DNA of 64,000 nucleotides from Rikenellaceae bacterium (GCA_020860245.1 JAJBUQ010000006.1:39203-103202), one strand, 5' to 3'; shown: positions 44,093 to 54,119, counted from the first letter of the stretch. Program-made: numbers and translations. The notes: generated from the letters alone by a model not told the origin.

Positions 44093-44416
44093 ATGAATAC
44101 CATGGAGTTAATTTCAAGCTTTAATTACGAAGGTGTAATAATAGGATTATCAGCATTTTTAATTATCGGGATTTTTCATCCGGTAGTAATTAAGGCTGAA
44201 TATTATTGGGGAACCAGATGCTGGTGGATATTCCTGGTTCTCGCTCTTGTAGGCATAGCTGTTTCTATGGTCTCCCACAACACTATTACGTCTTCCATAT
44301 CGGGAGTATTTGCATTCTCGTCCTTATGGACAATTAAAGAGTTGTTCGATCAACGTAAGCGAGTACTCAAGGGGTGGTTTCCCATGAATCCTCAAAGAGA
44401 AGAGGAGTATTTTTAA
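44093..44416 (+). CDS. DUF4491 membrane protein
   Basis: A 107-residue protein with three membrane segments (VIIGLSAFLIIGIFHPVVI, CWWIFLVLALVGIAVSMV, SSISGVFAFSSLWTIKEL) and a polar C-terminus KGWFPMNPQREEEYF. The core HPVVIKAEYYWG is the hallmark of DUF4491, a family of unknown function common in Bacteroidales. It is divergent from the sigma54 activator. An ATG three codons in (MELISS) is also possible. Confidence 0.85.
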   Translation: MNTMELISSFNYEGVIIGLSAFLIIGIFHPVVIKAEYYWGTRCWWIFLVLALVGIAVSMVSHNTITSSISGVFAFSSLWTIKELFDQRKRVLKGWFPMNPQREEEYF

Positions 44417-45074
44417 CTGACCTCGACATAAACTAACCATGAAGCGGATTTTATTCCTCTCTTAACATACGGCGGATAATATGATTCTGAGTCAGCTATA
44501 ATTACTGTTCTTTATTTTGCAAATGTTGAGACCACGGACAATTAATACTGACTTCATACGAACATGGAACATCGGATATTGTACATCTGCTGTAATAATT
44601 CCGGTAATTAATGTATATTCAACTGTTCCAGAAACTTCTGCATTGGAATTGTATCGAAATAGCGGTTCTTTTATATAAACCACAAACATGAAGACAATCA
44701 CATCCATATTCCATCCACCGCAGCCATATAAAGGTGCGAATAGCTGTATCCGTGAAGAGGTTTTATGTCCGGAATCACAATTAACACTATTTCGCAATTG
44801 CGAATTTGCGACTATTATCTTGCTTCAATCCAGCTACATAGAACTTTAACATAAAGCTTTTATTCCGGTTAGAAAAACAATCGGATTCCGATGCTCCGGT
44901 TAATTATCCATTTTACAGCTAAATATTAGCCGAATGCTAAAAAAGAATTAAATTTGCAACAGAGGTAAAAAATATTCAGATTAAAGATATAGAAAAGTCT
45001 ACTGTATACAGGGAAAATTATTAACTATGACAGTTATCAGAACTATTACCGGAACAAAAAAATAGCTATTGATT
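44417..45074. other. Intergenic region, no convincing gene
   Basis: About 660 bases. A 101-codon open frame exists on the minus strand (44492-44797), with a hydrophobic stretch MDVIVFMFVVY, but no lipobox, no recognisable domain and atypical composition. I do not call it a gene. The last 150 bases are A/T-rich and probably hold the promoter of the phosphatase gene. No terminator with a clear T-run is seen. Confidence 0.4.
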
Positions 45075-45548
45075 ATGGAGGAAAAATATAACTTACTCTT
45101 TGTGTGTATGGGAAATATATGCAGGTCGCCGGCGGCAGAAGGGATCATGGAAAAAATTATCAGAGAGGCCGGATTAACAGATAAAATCAAAGTAGGTTCG
45201 GCAGGCACCTACGGAGGCCACGCAGGCGAAGAGGCGGACCCGCGAATGAAAAAAACCGCTAAAGAGAGAGGTTATCACCTTACAAGTCGTTCACGCAAGA
45301 TTACAATGGACGATTTTACGAATTTCGATATGATACTCGTAATGGACGACAATAACTACGACATAGTATATAACATGGCTCCGGATATCGATTCGGCGAA
45401 AAAAATTCGGCGAATGACGGAATTTTGCAGGAATATTAAAACAGATCATGTCCCTGACCCATATTACGGCGGCATAAACGGATTCAATAATGTACTCGAT
45501 ATCCTCGAAGATGCCTGCTATGGACTTCTGGAAACTATTAAATCTTAG
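45075..45548 (+). CDS. Low-molecular-weight protein-tyrosine phosphatase
   Basis: Cytoplasmic phosphatase, often acting on the tyrosine kinases of capsule or exopolysaccharide export. The 157-residue protein has the P-loop CMGNICRSP (Cys11, Arg17) right after the first strand and the general-acid Asp in VPDPYYGG. The ATG at 45075 gives the standard N-terminus; an upstream TTG would add two residues. It faces the Wzz-type gene, with only 12 bases between the two stops, so a link to surface polysaccharide control is likely although no BY-kinase is present. The gene ends with TAG. Confidence 0.93.
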   Translation: MEEKYNLLFVCMGNICRSPAAEGIMEKIIREAGLTDKIKVGSAGTYGGHAGEEADPRMKKTAKERGYHLTSRSRKITMDDFTNFDMILVMDDNNYDIVYNMAPDIDSAKKIRRMTEFCRNIKTDHVPDPYYGGINGFNNVLDILEDACYGLLETIKS

Positions 45549-45560
45549 ATAATCTTTTAT

Positions 45561-46607
45561 TTAAACTATTGTCTCTTTGAAGAAAATAATTCCTACGGGG
45601 ATTAAAATTCCAAGGAATGCGAAGGCAGCAAGAATAAATAACTTCCCCGGACCTGCTTTGATTACAGGCACGCTTGCCGGCTCGATGACGGTTATAACAG
45701 GCGTCTGCTCCTGAACTTTAATTTGAGCCATATCCTTTTGCCGGGATAGATTACTGTATATGCTGAATGTAAGTTCGCTTTCATTTTTCAATTTGATTTG
45801 TTCCACCAATGCGGTCTGTCGTATCACATGTTGATTAACATCCATAAATTCGGCATATTTTCTACGTGCTTCATAATAATCTTTTTCCGCTTCTTTAAAC
45901 AATCCGTCAGTGAATTCGTAATCCTGTATGGCTTTATTAGTTTTATATCTGATAATATAATTTTCCAGTTTTACCGTAAGCGAATCGGCCACTATCGCAG
46001 CTATTAACGGATCCTGCATTTTTGCCGACATCGTTATTATTCCGGTCTTACTGTCCACATCTATGTTAACTCTGTCGTTTATTCTTTTCAGCACATCCGA
46101 CTGTTTTTTTGTCAGCATATACGGATTCAAATCCGAACCAAGATCTTCCGCACCTTTATCTTTAAAAATTGAAAGAATACCTCCAATGACTTTGCCGGGA
46201 ATGGCAAATAATTTAGACCACCAGGGAGATTTAAGATCGGTATCGATATAATCATACAATAATTTATAAGAATCCATATCCTGCCCTTTAACGGGAATCC
46301 GGCTTAATTCTATTATAAATGGGGTACTTCCGACAATGTCCGGGTATAAATTAAAATTCAACCCCTCCATGGCGACATTGCTCATTCCGGTCAAAGACGC
46401 AAGACTGGAGGTACCGGCTGAACCCATATCTCCTTCATTAGCCATTTTAACTCTCGAAGCATACTCACCGGGCAGACTCAAAGCAACTATCAGCCCTACG
46501 ACAAGGGCAGCAACCAAAAATTTAAGGATAGATCTTCTTTTTTCCCATATTTTATTTACAAGCCCCATTAAATCGACCTCTTTGCTTTCTGTCTTTTCTT
46601 TTTCCAT
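45561..46607 (-). CDS. Wzz-family polysaccharide chain-length/co-polymerase protein
   Basis: Inner-membrane protein that sets polysaccharide chain length. The 348-residue protein has a first membrane span (LKFLVAALVVGLIVALSL, residues about 30-48), a large periplasmic helical part with the coiled-coil hairpin (ALVEQIKLKNESELTFSIYS), the GNVR-like segment ending in PVITVIEPASVPVIKAGPG and a second span (LFILAAFAFLGILIPVGII). There is no attached tyrosine-kinase domain. The start chosen is the ATG at 46607 rather than a GTG nine bases upstream. It follows pseC after 76 bases. Confidence 0.85.
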   Translation of the reverse strand: MEKEKTESKEVDLMGLVNKIWEKRRSILKFLVAALVVGLIVALSLPGEYASRVKMANEGDMGSAGTSSLASLTGMSNVAMEGLNFNLYPDIVGSTPFIIELSRIPVKGQDMDSYKLLYDYIDTDLKSPWWSKLFAIPGKVIGGILSIFKDKGAEDLGSDLNPYMLTKKQSDVLKRINDRVNIDVDSKTGIITMSAKMQDPLIAAIVADSLTVKLENYIIRYKTNKAIQDYEFTDGLFKEAEKDYYEARRKYAEFMDVNQHVIRQTALVEQIKLKNESELTFSIYSNLSRQKDMAQIKVQEQTPVITVIEPASVPVIKAGPGKLFILAAFAFLGILIPVGIIFFKETIV

Positions 46608-46683
46608 GTATGACACTATAAATGTTTAAAATATCAACTATTTCCGTAAAAATATCAAAATAATATAAATTAAAAAAGTAATT

Positions 46684-47835
46684 TTAATAAAAATTAAATA
46701 CTTTTTCAATAATATGTCCAATTTCGGCGTCCGTAAGTGCGGGAAACATCGGTAAACTTAGGCATTTTTTATAATAATTTTCCGCACACGGGAAGTCGCC
46801 TTCTTTGTATCCTTGCTTACCGTAATAAGGCATCCGGTGAACAGGAATGTAATGCACCTGCGCCAATATATGATTTTTATGTAAATATTCATATAATTCG
46901 TTCCGCTCCGGAACCTCGACGACATACAGATGGAACGCATTCCTTACTCCCTCATAGAAGGATGATGTCACTATCCGGTCATTAACCGAGAACGCAGAGT
47001 TATAAAATGCCGCTATCTCATTGCGCCTGTTTATGCTCTCTTCCAATCGTTTTAACTGAGAGGTTCCCAGGGCTGCCTGAATATCTGTCAAACGGTAATT
47101 GTACCCGAGTTCGGTCATCTCGTAATACCAGCCTCCGTCATTCTTTGACATTAAATCAGGATTTTTAGTTATTCCATGACTCCGCAGACTGGTGAGTTTA
47201 TTGTATAGTTCAGGGTTATTTGTGGTAATCATTCCGCCTTCCCCTGCGGCTATATGCTTTACGGGATGGAACGAGAAGACCGTAAGATCGGAATATCTAT
47301 TGCTTCCGCTATAAATTATTTCGCCTCTGCTGTCGGTAAAATAAGCACCTGGAGCGTGGCAGGCATCCTCGACAATCCATAAACCGTATTTATCCGCCAA
47401 TGCCCTGAATTTCTCCGTATCCACAGGCAGTCCGGCAAAATCCACTGGAACGATGCCTTTAATTCTTCCTGTGGTGTCTGCTGCAAGGATTTGTTCGAGT
47501 TTATCCGCATCCATAAGTTTTGTCTGCGGATCAATATCGCAGAACATTATCTCTGCACCGCAGTAACGGAATCCGTTAGCGCTGGCCACGAACGTTATAG
47601 GGGTGGTTATAACAATATCTCCGGGGCCTACACCGAGGGCAAGGGCACACAGATGCAGGGCTGCAGTACCGTTAGATACGGCGACCGCGTATTCGGAACC
47701 GCAGTATTCTGCAAATGCCTGCTCGAATTCGGGAACTCTGGGCCCCTGAGTGAGAAAATCCGATCTAAGGACCTCAACCACGGATTTAATATCCTCATCG
47801 GTAATATGCTGTCTCCCGTAAGGTATCGGTTTCAT
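46684..47835 (-). CDS. pseC: PseC: UDP-4-amino-4,6-dideoxy-N-acetyl-altrosamine transaminase
   Basis: PLP-dependent sugar aminotransferase acting after PseB in the pseudaminic acid route. The 383-residue protein has the DegT/DnrJ fold: SNGTAALHLCALALG, TPITFVASANGFRYCG, the aspartate in VEDACHAPGA, and the PLP lysine in FHPVKHIAAGEGGM. Its start overlaps the pseB stop (TGATG). Similar transaminases serve other amino-sugars, but adjacency to pseB makes PseC the best call. Confidence 0.88.
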   Translation of the reverse strand: MKPIPYGRQHITDEDIKSVVEVLRSDFLTQGPRVPEFEQAFAEYCGSEYAVAVSNGTAALHLCALALGVGPGDIVITTPITFVASANGFRYCGAEIMFCDIDPQTKLMDADKLEQILAADTTGRIKGIVPVDFAGLPVDTEKFRALADKYGLWIVEDACHAPGAYFTDSRGEIIYSGSNRYSDLTVFSFHPVKHIAAGEGGMITTNNPELYNKLTSLRSHGITKNPDLMSKNDGGWYYEMTELGYNYRLTDIQAALGTSQLKRLEESINRRNEIAAFYNSAFSVNDRIVTSSFYEGVRNAFHLYVVEVPERNELYEYLHKNHILAQVHYIPVHRMPYYGKQGYKEGDFPCAENYYKKCLSLPMFPALTDAEIGHIIEKVFNFY

Positions 47836-48842
47836 CAGAATGGTTTAAAATCCGGATTCACAAATTCTTTTATTTTAGCCCGCATGGTCTCCACTGTCTC
47901 CCATTCGCTGTTGGTTCCGGAATTATACCTGAACCCTTTCTCTACTTCCCTTGCTCCGAACTTATCCATGTATTTTTGTTTATCCGCATCGGTAGGCAGT
48001 ATGGCGTAATACTTATCGAACTCGATCGTATTATAAGAATCGCTTTCCGTTATCATCTCTTCGTGGAGTTTTTCTCCGGGCCTTATACCTACGTATTCTA
48101 TTTTTGCATTAGGTGCAATTGCCTTAGCAACGGTCTCTATTTTGTATGAAGGTATCTTCGGAACGAATATCTCCCCTCCTATCGCATTTTCGATCGCCCA
48201 CAGCACCATATCCACACCCTCTTCGAGAGATATGTTAAACCTTGTCATCTCCTTATGAGTTATAGGAATAACACCTGTCTTAGCCTTATCCATAAAGAAC
48301 GGTATAACGGAACCCCGCGACCCCATGACATTGCCGTAGCGGACAATAGAAAACCGCAGATCGCGATTGCCTTTGATATTATTTGCAGCTACAAACAATT
48401 TGTCCGACACGAGTTTAGTGGCACCGTAAAGATTTATCGGAGCAGCAGCTTTATCGGTGGACAATGCCACGACAATTTTAACTCCGGAGGCCAATGATGC
48501 GTCTATTACATTCTGCGCTCCGTTCACATTGGTTTTAATGCATTCGTCAGGATTATATTCTGCTGTCGGAACCTGTTTAAGGGCGGCTGCGTGAATGATT
48601 ATATCTATACCTTCACAGGCTCTGATAAGACGTTCCTTATCGCGGACATCACCAATAAAATATCTGATCGCATGATATTTTTGCGGAGAATAGCATTGGG
48701 ACATTTCGAATTGTTTGAGTTCGTCTCTCGAAAAAACCACCAGACGTTTTATATTGGGATATTTGTCAAAAATGGTTTCGACAAACTTTTTTCCGAACGA
48801 TCCCGTACCTCCTGTTATGAGTACGGATTTACCATTGAGCAT
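47835..48842 (-). CDS. pseB: PseB: UDP-N-acetylglucosamine 4,6-dehydratase (inverting)
   Basis: Makes the 4-keto-6-deoxy sugar that PseC aminates. The 335-residue short-chain-dehydrogenase-like protein starts LNGKSVLITGGTGSFGKKF (NAD-binding), has HAAALKQVPTAEYNP and a YGATK active-site segment near residue 135-142, and ends with PDFKPF typical of PseB. It ends TGA TGA, the first TGA overlapping the pseC ATG. The remaining Pse enzymes (PseH, PseG, PseI, PseF) are not in the window. Confidence 0.9.
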   Translation of the reverse strand: MLNGKSVLITGGTGSFGKKFVETIFDKYPNIKRLVVFSRDELKQFEMSQCYSPQKYHAIRYFIGDVRDKERLIRACEGIDIIIHAAALKQVPTAEYNPDECIKTNVNGAQNVIDASLASGVKIVVALSTDKAAAPINLYGATKLVSDKLFVAANNIKGNRDLRFSIVRYGNVMGSRGSVIPFFMDKAKTGVIPITHKEMTRFNISLEEGVDMVLWAIENAIGGEIFVPKIPSYKIETVAKAIAPNAKIEYVGIRPGEKLHEEMITESDSYNTIEFDKYYAILPTDADKQKYMDKFGAREVEKGFRYNSGTNSEWETVETMRAKIKEFVNPDFKPF

Positions 48843-49093
48843 AGTATAAAATTTATAGGGTCGGGCAAAGTTAATAAATAAGAATTAAAATGTATAATGA
48901 AACGGCAGATTCTGATTACAAGACTGGAAATTAGTCAAATAACCGATTAATTGGGCGCGTAGACGGCAAGAGGATATCCACCGTAAAGAGACACGCAGAT
49001 GTCTTTCACCTTGGAGTATTGAAATCGACCGGGAGATACTACCACATCTTGTAGAGTGAATGCAGACCATGAAGAGCTGCCAAATTTCACGTA
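48843..49093 (-). other. Possible gene remnant between pseB and lytR
   Basis: Directly after the response-regulator TGA the same minus-strand frame stays open for 48 codons (YVKFGSSSWSAFTLQDVVV, SPGRFQYSKVKDICVSLYG, GYPLAVYAPN) and ends in TAA near 48,950. A second frame across the same bases is also open for 70 codons. This may be an eroded coding segment or chance; no family was recognised. No promoter for pseB could be assigned. Confidence 0.3.
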
Positions 49094-49822
49094 TCACAGG
49101 CGGTTTTTTTCGATAAATTCCATAAATATATCACGGTAATTACTTCCCAAAGGGAGCTTACCGCCACCTATAAGAATATGATTGTTCTCGAACGCCTCTA
49201 CTTTATCGAGATTGACAATGAATGATTTATGGATACGGATAAACCTCCCGGACGGAAGTTTTTCTTCGACATTCTTCATCGAGCTTTTAGTAACGTAATT
49301 TTTGGATAACGTTGCGATCTTAACATAATCCTTTAATCCTTCGACATACAGAATATCGGCGATATTTAATCTAACCGTAGAATATTCGACCCTTATCATC
49401 AGATAATCCGCACCACCGTCCGCAGTGGGCTGCGGCAAAAGGAATTTATAGGATTTGGGTAGATTTTTCAGATCGTAGAGTTCTTTCGCCTTAGAGACAG
49501 CTTTAAAAAAACGGTCGAACGAGAACGGTTTTAGCAGGTAGTCGACAATATCCAGATCGTATCCGGTCAGCGCGTAGTCGGCATAAGCGGTAGTGAAGAT
49601 CACCATCGGAAGACTTGGGCTCATCTTCACCAAGTCGATCCCTGTAAGATGCGGCATATTTATATCGAGGAATATGAGATCGACCTCCTGTTCCTTAATA
49701 AGCTCCGCGGCCTCTATGGCATTCGGGCATTTACCGGTTAGTTCCAAATATCCTATTTTATTGCAGAATCCCTCTATTATGGATAGGGCAAGCGGTTCGT
49801 CGTCAACGGCTATACATTTCAT
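49094..49822 (-). CDS. LytTR-family response regulator
   Basis: A 242-residue cytoplasmic regulator. The receiver domain (residues 1-120) has the acidic pocket VDDEPLA, phospho-acceptor Asp in LIFLDINMPHL, Thr/Ala in FTTAYADYA and Lys in LLKPFSF. The LytTR DNA-binding domain (about 135-240) includes ADILYVEGLKDYVKI and FIRIHKSFIVNLDKVEAF. Its start overlaps the 3' end of the kinase gene by 20 bases, so the two form a two-component system. Likely targets are the neighbouring outer-membrane gene or its own operon (inference). Confidence 0.93.
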   Translation of the reverse strand: MKCIAVDDEPLALSIIEGFCNKIGYLELTGKCPNAIEAAELIKEQEVDLIFLDINMPHLTGIDLVKMSPSLPMVIFTTAYADYALTGYDLDIVDYLLKPFSFDRFFKAVSKAKELYDLKNLPKSYKFLLPQPTADGGADYLMIRVEYSTVRLNIADILYVEGLKDYVKIATLSKNYVTKSSMKNVEEKLPSGRFIRIHKSFIVNLDKVEAFENNHILIGGGKLPLGSNYRDIFMEFIEKNRL

Positions 49823-51134
49823 TGTCCAGTCTTTTCTCGGTGTTTAACGATAAAGATACATAAAATATTCCGTCTTTCTCCTCAGTGATCAATTGGTAAT
49901 TATTTCCGTAAATAAGTTTCAGCCGCCTTCTTATATTTTTGATTCCGATACCGGAACTGCCCTCGTGCCCATCCTCACGTCTGACGATACGATTGGATAC
50001 GTCGAAAATTATTTTATTATTTTCTATTTTCAGAAGGATATATATAAAAGAATTCCGGAGGCTGTCCACACCATATTTGAAGGCATTCTCGAGTATCGGG
50101 ATCAGAAGCATCGGTTCAATGAGATGTTCGGACGGATTGCCCGTTATATCGAATTTTATTTCGGTCATATCGGTAATGCGGAGTTTCTGCAGTTCTATAT
50201 AATCGTATAGAACGGATATCTCGTCAGATAGCGGGACCCTATCCCTGTCTGTCTCGTATAACATATACCGAAGTATAGCTGACAGTTTGAGGACTGCCTC
50301 CGACGCCTCATCTGATATCGGGATAGTATATGAATATATCGCATTGAGCGTATTGAACAAAAAATGGGGATTTATCTGCTGCTTGAGATAGGCGAGTTCT
50401 GCGGCAACCTTCTCGTTTTCAAGTTCCGACCGTCTTTCGGATTCTTTGCCGGATTTTTCTATAAATGAGACTGCGAGACTTGCCAGATAGAAGAATACCA
50501 ACAGGAAAAAATAGGAGGAATTGTACCCTTCGAGCGGATTGTAATTAGATCTTTGAAGCCAGCCGAATCTCCTGTGAGCACGGTCGTAGTCGCGAAGCGC
50601 GCGGTCATATTCCTCTTCACGTTCCGTAAATCCGATACGTTCCCTTGAATCCTCATACGGAGGCGGGAAATTCGCATACCGGTTTACCGAACCATCTCCA
50701 CGCCTTATCATCCCTGCGAAAGGATCGACCATTGCCTGCTTAGTGGAATCGCCATGCTCGCGGCGGTCTCGTCGTCTACGGTATTCCTCGGTTTTTGCTT
50801 CCCACGAGTCTTTTATGTCGTCGTATTCGCTTAAGGATTCGTATTGATGGCGGAGTTCCGTTTCGGTGATCCGTATATCGGAATATTTGGAGAGAAAATA
50901 CGCCCCTGCGAAGCACAATACGGTAGTCAGAATATAGAGGGTAATCTTCTTTTTGAAGAGTAGACAAGGTATGAGTACGAGGTAATTTATATAAAAATAA
51001 ACCAGCCACAGGAAGGTCGTGGCGCACAGCCTCATGCCATAATCCGAATATCCGGAACCTTTAAGAATAAAAAGGTTTATGGCAATAATTGCGATCCATG
51101 CGAGAACATGAATCGCGAGTTTATTGTTCTTCAT
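49803..51134 (-). CDS. LytS/YehU-type sensor histidine kinase
   Basis: Membrane partner of the LytTR regulator. Started at the ATG at 51134 (443 residues). The N-terminal half has four membrane segments (LAIHVLAWIAIIAINLFIL, LCATTFLWLVYFYINYLVL, LYILTTVLCFAGAYFL, FLLVFFYLASLAVSFI). An unusually long charged stretch of about 110 residues, rich in Arg, Asp and Tyr (residues about 100-210), lies between spans three and four. The kinase core has the His_kinase motif QINPHFLFNTLNAIYSY and an ATP-binding domain with GSSGIGIKNIRRRL. The large extra-membrane segment may be the sensor. Confidence 0.9.
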   Translation of the reverse strand: MKNNKLAIHVLAWIAIIAINLFILKGSGYSDYGMRLCATTFLWLVYFYINYLVLIPCLLFKKKITLYILTTVLCFAGAYFLSKYSDIRITETELRHQYESLSEYDDIKDSWEAKTEEYRRRRDRREHGDSTKQAMVDPFAGMIRRGDGSVNRYANFPPPYEDSRERIGFTEREEEYDRALRDYDRAHRRFGWLQRSNYNPLEGYNSSYFFLLVFFYLASLAVSFIEKSGKESERRSELENEKVAAELAYLKQQINPHFLFNTLNAIYSYTIPISDEASEAVLKLSAILRYMLYETDRDRVPLSDEISVLYDYIELQKLRITDMTEIKFDITGNPSEHLIEPMLLIPILENAFKYGVDSLRNSFIYILLKIENNKIIFDVSNRIVRREDGHEGSSGIGIKNIRRRLKLIYGNNYQLITEEKDGIFYVSLSLNTEKRLDNEMYSR

Positions 51135-51248
51135 AGGGTAATTATCTGTACCAAATATAATCAATATCGAGTGTAATCGGTCAAACCTGTTGTGAAAAGA
51201 TTACCGAGGCCATACTGTTTTCTACAAATTTAGCGAAAAAATCCCTGC

Positions 51249-54119
51249 TTATCTCATCCCCCCTCCAGAACCTCCGAAGCCTCCGCCCGGGGCGCCTCCC
51301 GGACCTCCGAAGCTGCCGCGCGGCCCGCGTTCTCCACCGGGGAATCCGCCTTCACGTTCTCTTCCTCCTTCCCTGTCCCCTCTCTGCGACTGTTGGTTAA
51401 GGGTATTGAATCTGTAACTGAATGTAAGCATAAGGTATCGTCCGATCGTGTTTGTCCATGTGTCGGAGATGTAATTATCGTTTATGGTATGTGCCAGGTT
51501 GGCATTCTGTTTAAGTATATCGTACATGGTTATACGAAGTTCGGCATTATTGCGCTTGAGGAACTTACGTCCGATGCCTGCATTCCAAAGCGTATAGGTC
51601 TGCGTGAATCCAGTCGATGACATACTGTGGTTATACCTGTAAGCAATGTCCGAAGTAAAAGTAAATCCACCGAGAAAAATTATGCTTACGGTACCGGACA
51701 CGGTCTCGGTTACATACTTGGTATTGGATTTAGCGCTGTTGGTTACATAGCTGTATCCGGTATTAGACGACACTGTAAAATCGACATTCTCCGATATATT
51801 ACTGGCAAATTTAACCCTAACCCCCATCTCGTTGGAATTCGCATGATTCAACATATCTCCGGTATATGACGGGGATCTTCTGAACGCGTAGTTTCCGTCG
51901 AGGCTTATTGTGGTTTTTATCGCGGAGAACGGAAATGAATACCCTACCGCGGAACTCAGACTGAAATAACCATTGAGATTTACAGGGGTCCTTAATTGGG
52001 AACCTATCGGAGCTTCATAATAACCGTACTGCCCGCCTAAATTCGTATCCTCCGTGAAGTATTCCGTTTTAGTAGAAATATTGTTCTGTATAGCATCTGC
52101 ATTCAGATTAACGTAGAATGTACTGGAATTCTCCGGCTGCGAGGAACGGTATATAAGCCTGATATTATGTGTGTAAGTCTCTTTTAATTCCGGATTACCG
52201 GCAGTGAGCTGCAACGGATTAGAATCGTCCACGACGCTTTGAAGTTGTTCCACGGTAGGCAATGAGACGCGGGTATTATAAGTGAACCGCAGATCCTTAT
52301 TCCTTCCTGCGGAATACCGTACGTTTACATTGGGCAGAACATTGTCGAATGTATAACTCGGACGGTAATTAAGCGGTACGTCCGGGAATTCCTGATCTCG
52401 GTTCAGTTTGGAATGCTCATAATTGAGATTGGCGTTTATTGTCCAATCGTTCTTATTGAAATTATATCCTGCTCCAACGTTGTTGGTAGTGTAATTACGT
52501 GTATATATATTCGATAGCTGCTCGTCTACCACCTCTTCGCCGGTTATCCAGTCGTACACCATCTTATACGCCTTACTCTTCTCGTAACGAATATTATACA
52601 TCACATTTATACGTGAAGATTCGCCTAACGGTTCGGAGTAATTAAGTCTTACCCCTAACTGCCTGTCCCAGCTCCATGAATCGATATATTTATTCATAGG
52701 ATTCGTACTTACTTCGGTAGTATCCAACTGGAACCGCGTTCCGTCATTCTCACTTATTCTCCCCGAAAAACTCGATGTAAGGGCACGTCCATTATTTCCG
52801 AGTCTGCGGTTCCACATAAGGTTGCCCTCGATATTATAATTTTTCGTATCGGAGGTATTGTGCGTATATGTCTCGTTGTACACCTCTTCGCCGTTGGTAA
52901 GGAACGAATTAGACATCGTATGATTTATACTGCGGGAATCGCTTGTTGAAAATGAGAATCTCGGAGTGAACATGAATCTGTTGTTCTCGTTCATCGTATA
53001 CTCCAGCCTGATATTTCCGTTATGGTTATAGGAATCGTTATTGTTCCATGTAGAATCGGCATTTATTCTCTCAACTATATCGTCCGTAGGGAAGTAATTC
53101 TGTATCGAGCGGCGGATGGTCTCTGAATCTCTATGGTTAAGGGTATAACTCGCGTTAAGTTTCAAATAATCCCCCCAATCCTTAGAATAATTTAAATTTA
53201 CCATATGCGCAGTGGTATTGCCGCCTCCGCCTCCGCCGAAGCCTCTGTATCCTCCGCGGCCTCCGGAACTGTTTACGTTATTAATATTAAATCCTATGGT
53301 CCATCTGTTCTTCTGGGTGAATATATTTGTTTCACCATTGACTGTGTAGCGGTTCTGGTATTTACCGTCCATGTTCTTCTCCAATTCGGCACCATACCCT
53401 GCCTCGATTCTTGCCGTTATGGCCTTATTAACGTTACCGGTCTTGGTGACGACATTCAAAGCGCGGTTAGTCCGTCCGTCATTTATACCGAGAAATTTAT
53501 TTTCGTCGCTCAATTCGTCGAACATCTGTATACTCTGAACAAGGTCGGCAGGCAGTGTCTGCAAAGCAGTCATCGGTTCGTCCCCGAATGTAAGTTTCCC
53601 GTCTACATAAACACGGGTTATGGTTTCTCCCTGAGCCTTGACGCTTCCTTCTTCCACCTCCATGCCCGGCAATTTATTTACAAGGTCGCTCGCATCCGCA
53701 TCCGGATTGGTTTTAAATTGGCTTGCATTAAACTGAAGAGTATCTCCCTTCTGAACCATCATAGGTGCTTCTACCTCAATCCTCGCAGCATCCAGAATAT
53801 AATCTGCCCTGTTGAGTTTTATTACCCCTACATTCGTGAGCGTATCTACTTTAATATCACGGAAGAATGTCTCGTATCCGATGAACGATACTTCCATTTC
53901 GACTTCTCTGTCCATACGGATATTATTCAGTAGAAATTCTCCTCTTACATCTGTTGTTATTTGGCTTGTACTGTCTACGACAACGATCGCCCCTATCAAA
54001 GGGGTTCCGTCTTCGTTATCGATTACAGTTCCGGTAACGACTCCGCGTTTTTCTGTCTGGGAATAGAGTAATTGTCCGGTAATCAAAGACAATAAGATCA
54101 AGAGACGTAATTTTTTCAT
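51249..54119 (-). CDS. Large TonB-receptor-like outer-membrane barrel with Gly-rich tail
   Basis: A 956-residue outer-membrane protein of the OMP_b-brl_3 kind. It has a signal peptide (LLILLSLITGQLLYSQ), a carboxypeptidase-regulatory-like domain (GVVTGTVIDNEDGTPLIGA, residues 24-110), a plug-like region (VVTKTG, NDGRTNRALNVV) and a long barrel. After the last strands (LMLTFSYRFNTLNQQSQ) comes a tail of about 45 residues of Gly, Arg, Glu and Pro (GGREREGG, GGPGGAPGGG). A second Gly-rich loop (GGRGGYRGFGGGGGG) lies near residue 290. Role unknown; proximity to the LytS/LytTR pair suggests it is regulated by it. Confidence 0.82.
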   Translation of the reverse strand: MKKLRLLILLSLITGQLLYSQTEKRGVVTGTVIDNEDGTPLIGAIVVVDSTSQITTDVRGEFLLNNIRMDREVEMEVSFIGYETFFRDIKVDTLTNVGVIKLNRADYILDAARIEVEAPMMVQKGDTLQFNASQFKTNPDADASDLVNKLPGMEVEEGSVKAQGETITRVYVDGKLTFGDEPMTALQTLPADLVQSIQMFDELSDENKFLGINDGRTNRALNVVTKTGNVNKAITARIEAGYGAELEKNMDGKYQNRYTVNGETNIFTQKNRWTIGFNINNVNSSGGRGGYRGFGGGGGGNTTAHMVNLNYSKDWGDYLKLNASYTLNHRDSETIRRSIQNYFPTDDIVERINADSTWNNNDSYNHNGNIRLEYTMNENNRFMFTPRFSFSTSDSRSINHTMSNSFLTNGEEVYNETYTHNTSDTKNYNIEGNLMWNRRLGNNGRALTSSFSGRISENDGTRFQLDTTEVSTNPMNKYIDSWSWDRQLGVRLNYSEPLGESSRINVMYNIRYEKSKAYKMVYDWITGEEVVDEQLSNIYTRNYTTNNVGAGYNFNKNDWTINANLNYEHSKLNRDQEFPDVPLNYRPSYTFDNVLPNVNVRYSAGRNKDLRFTYNTRVSLPTVEQLQSVVDDSNPLQLTAGNPELKETYTHNIRLIYRSSQPENSSTFYVNLNADAIQNNISTKTEYFTEDTNLGGQYGYYEAPIGSQLRTPVNLNGYFSLSSAVGYSFPFSAIKTTISLDGNYAFRRSPSYTGDMLNHANSNEMGVRVKFASNISENVDFTVSSNTGYSYVTNSAKSNTKYVTETVSGTVSIIFLGGFTFTSDIAYRYNHSMSSTGFTQTYTLWNAGIGRKFLKRNNAELRITMYDILKQNANLAHTINDNYISDTWTNTIGRYLMLTFSYRFNTLNQQSQRGDREGGREREGGFPGGERGPRGSFGGPGGAPGGGFGGSGGGMR

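Noticed and set aside
44492..44797. 101-codon open frame on the minus strand
   Set aside because: Odd composition, no recognisable domain, no promoter or terminator; not enough to call a gene.
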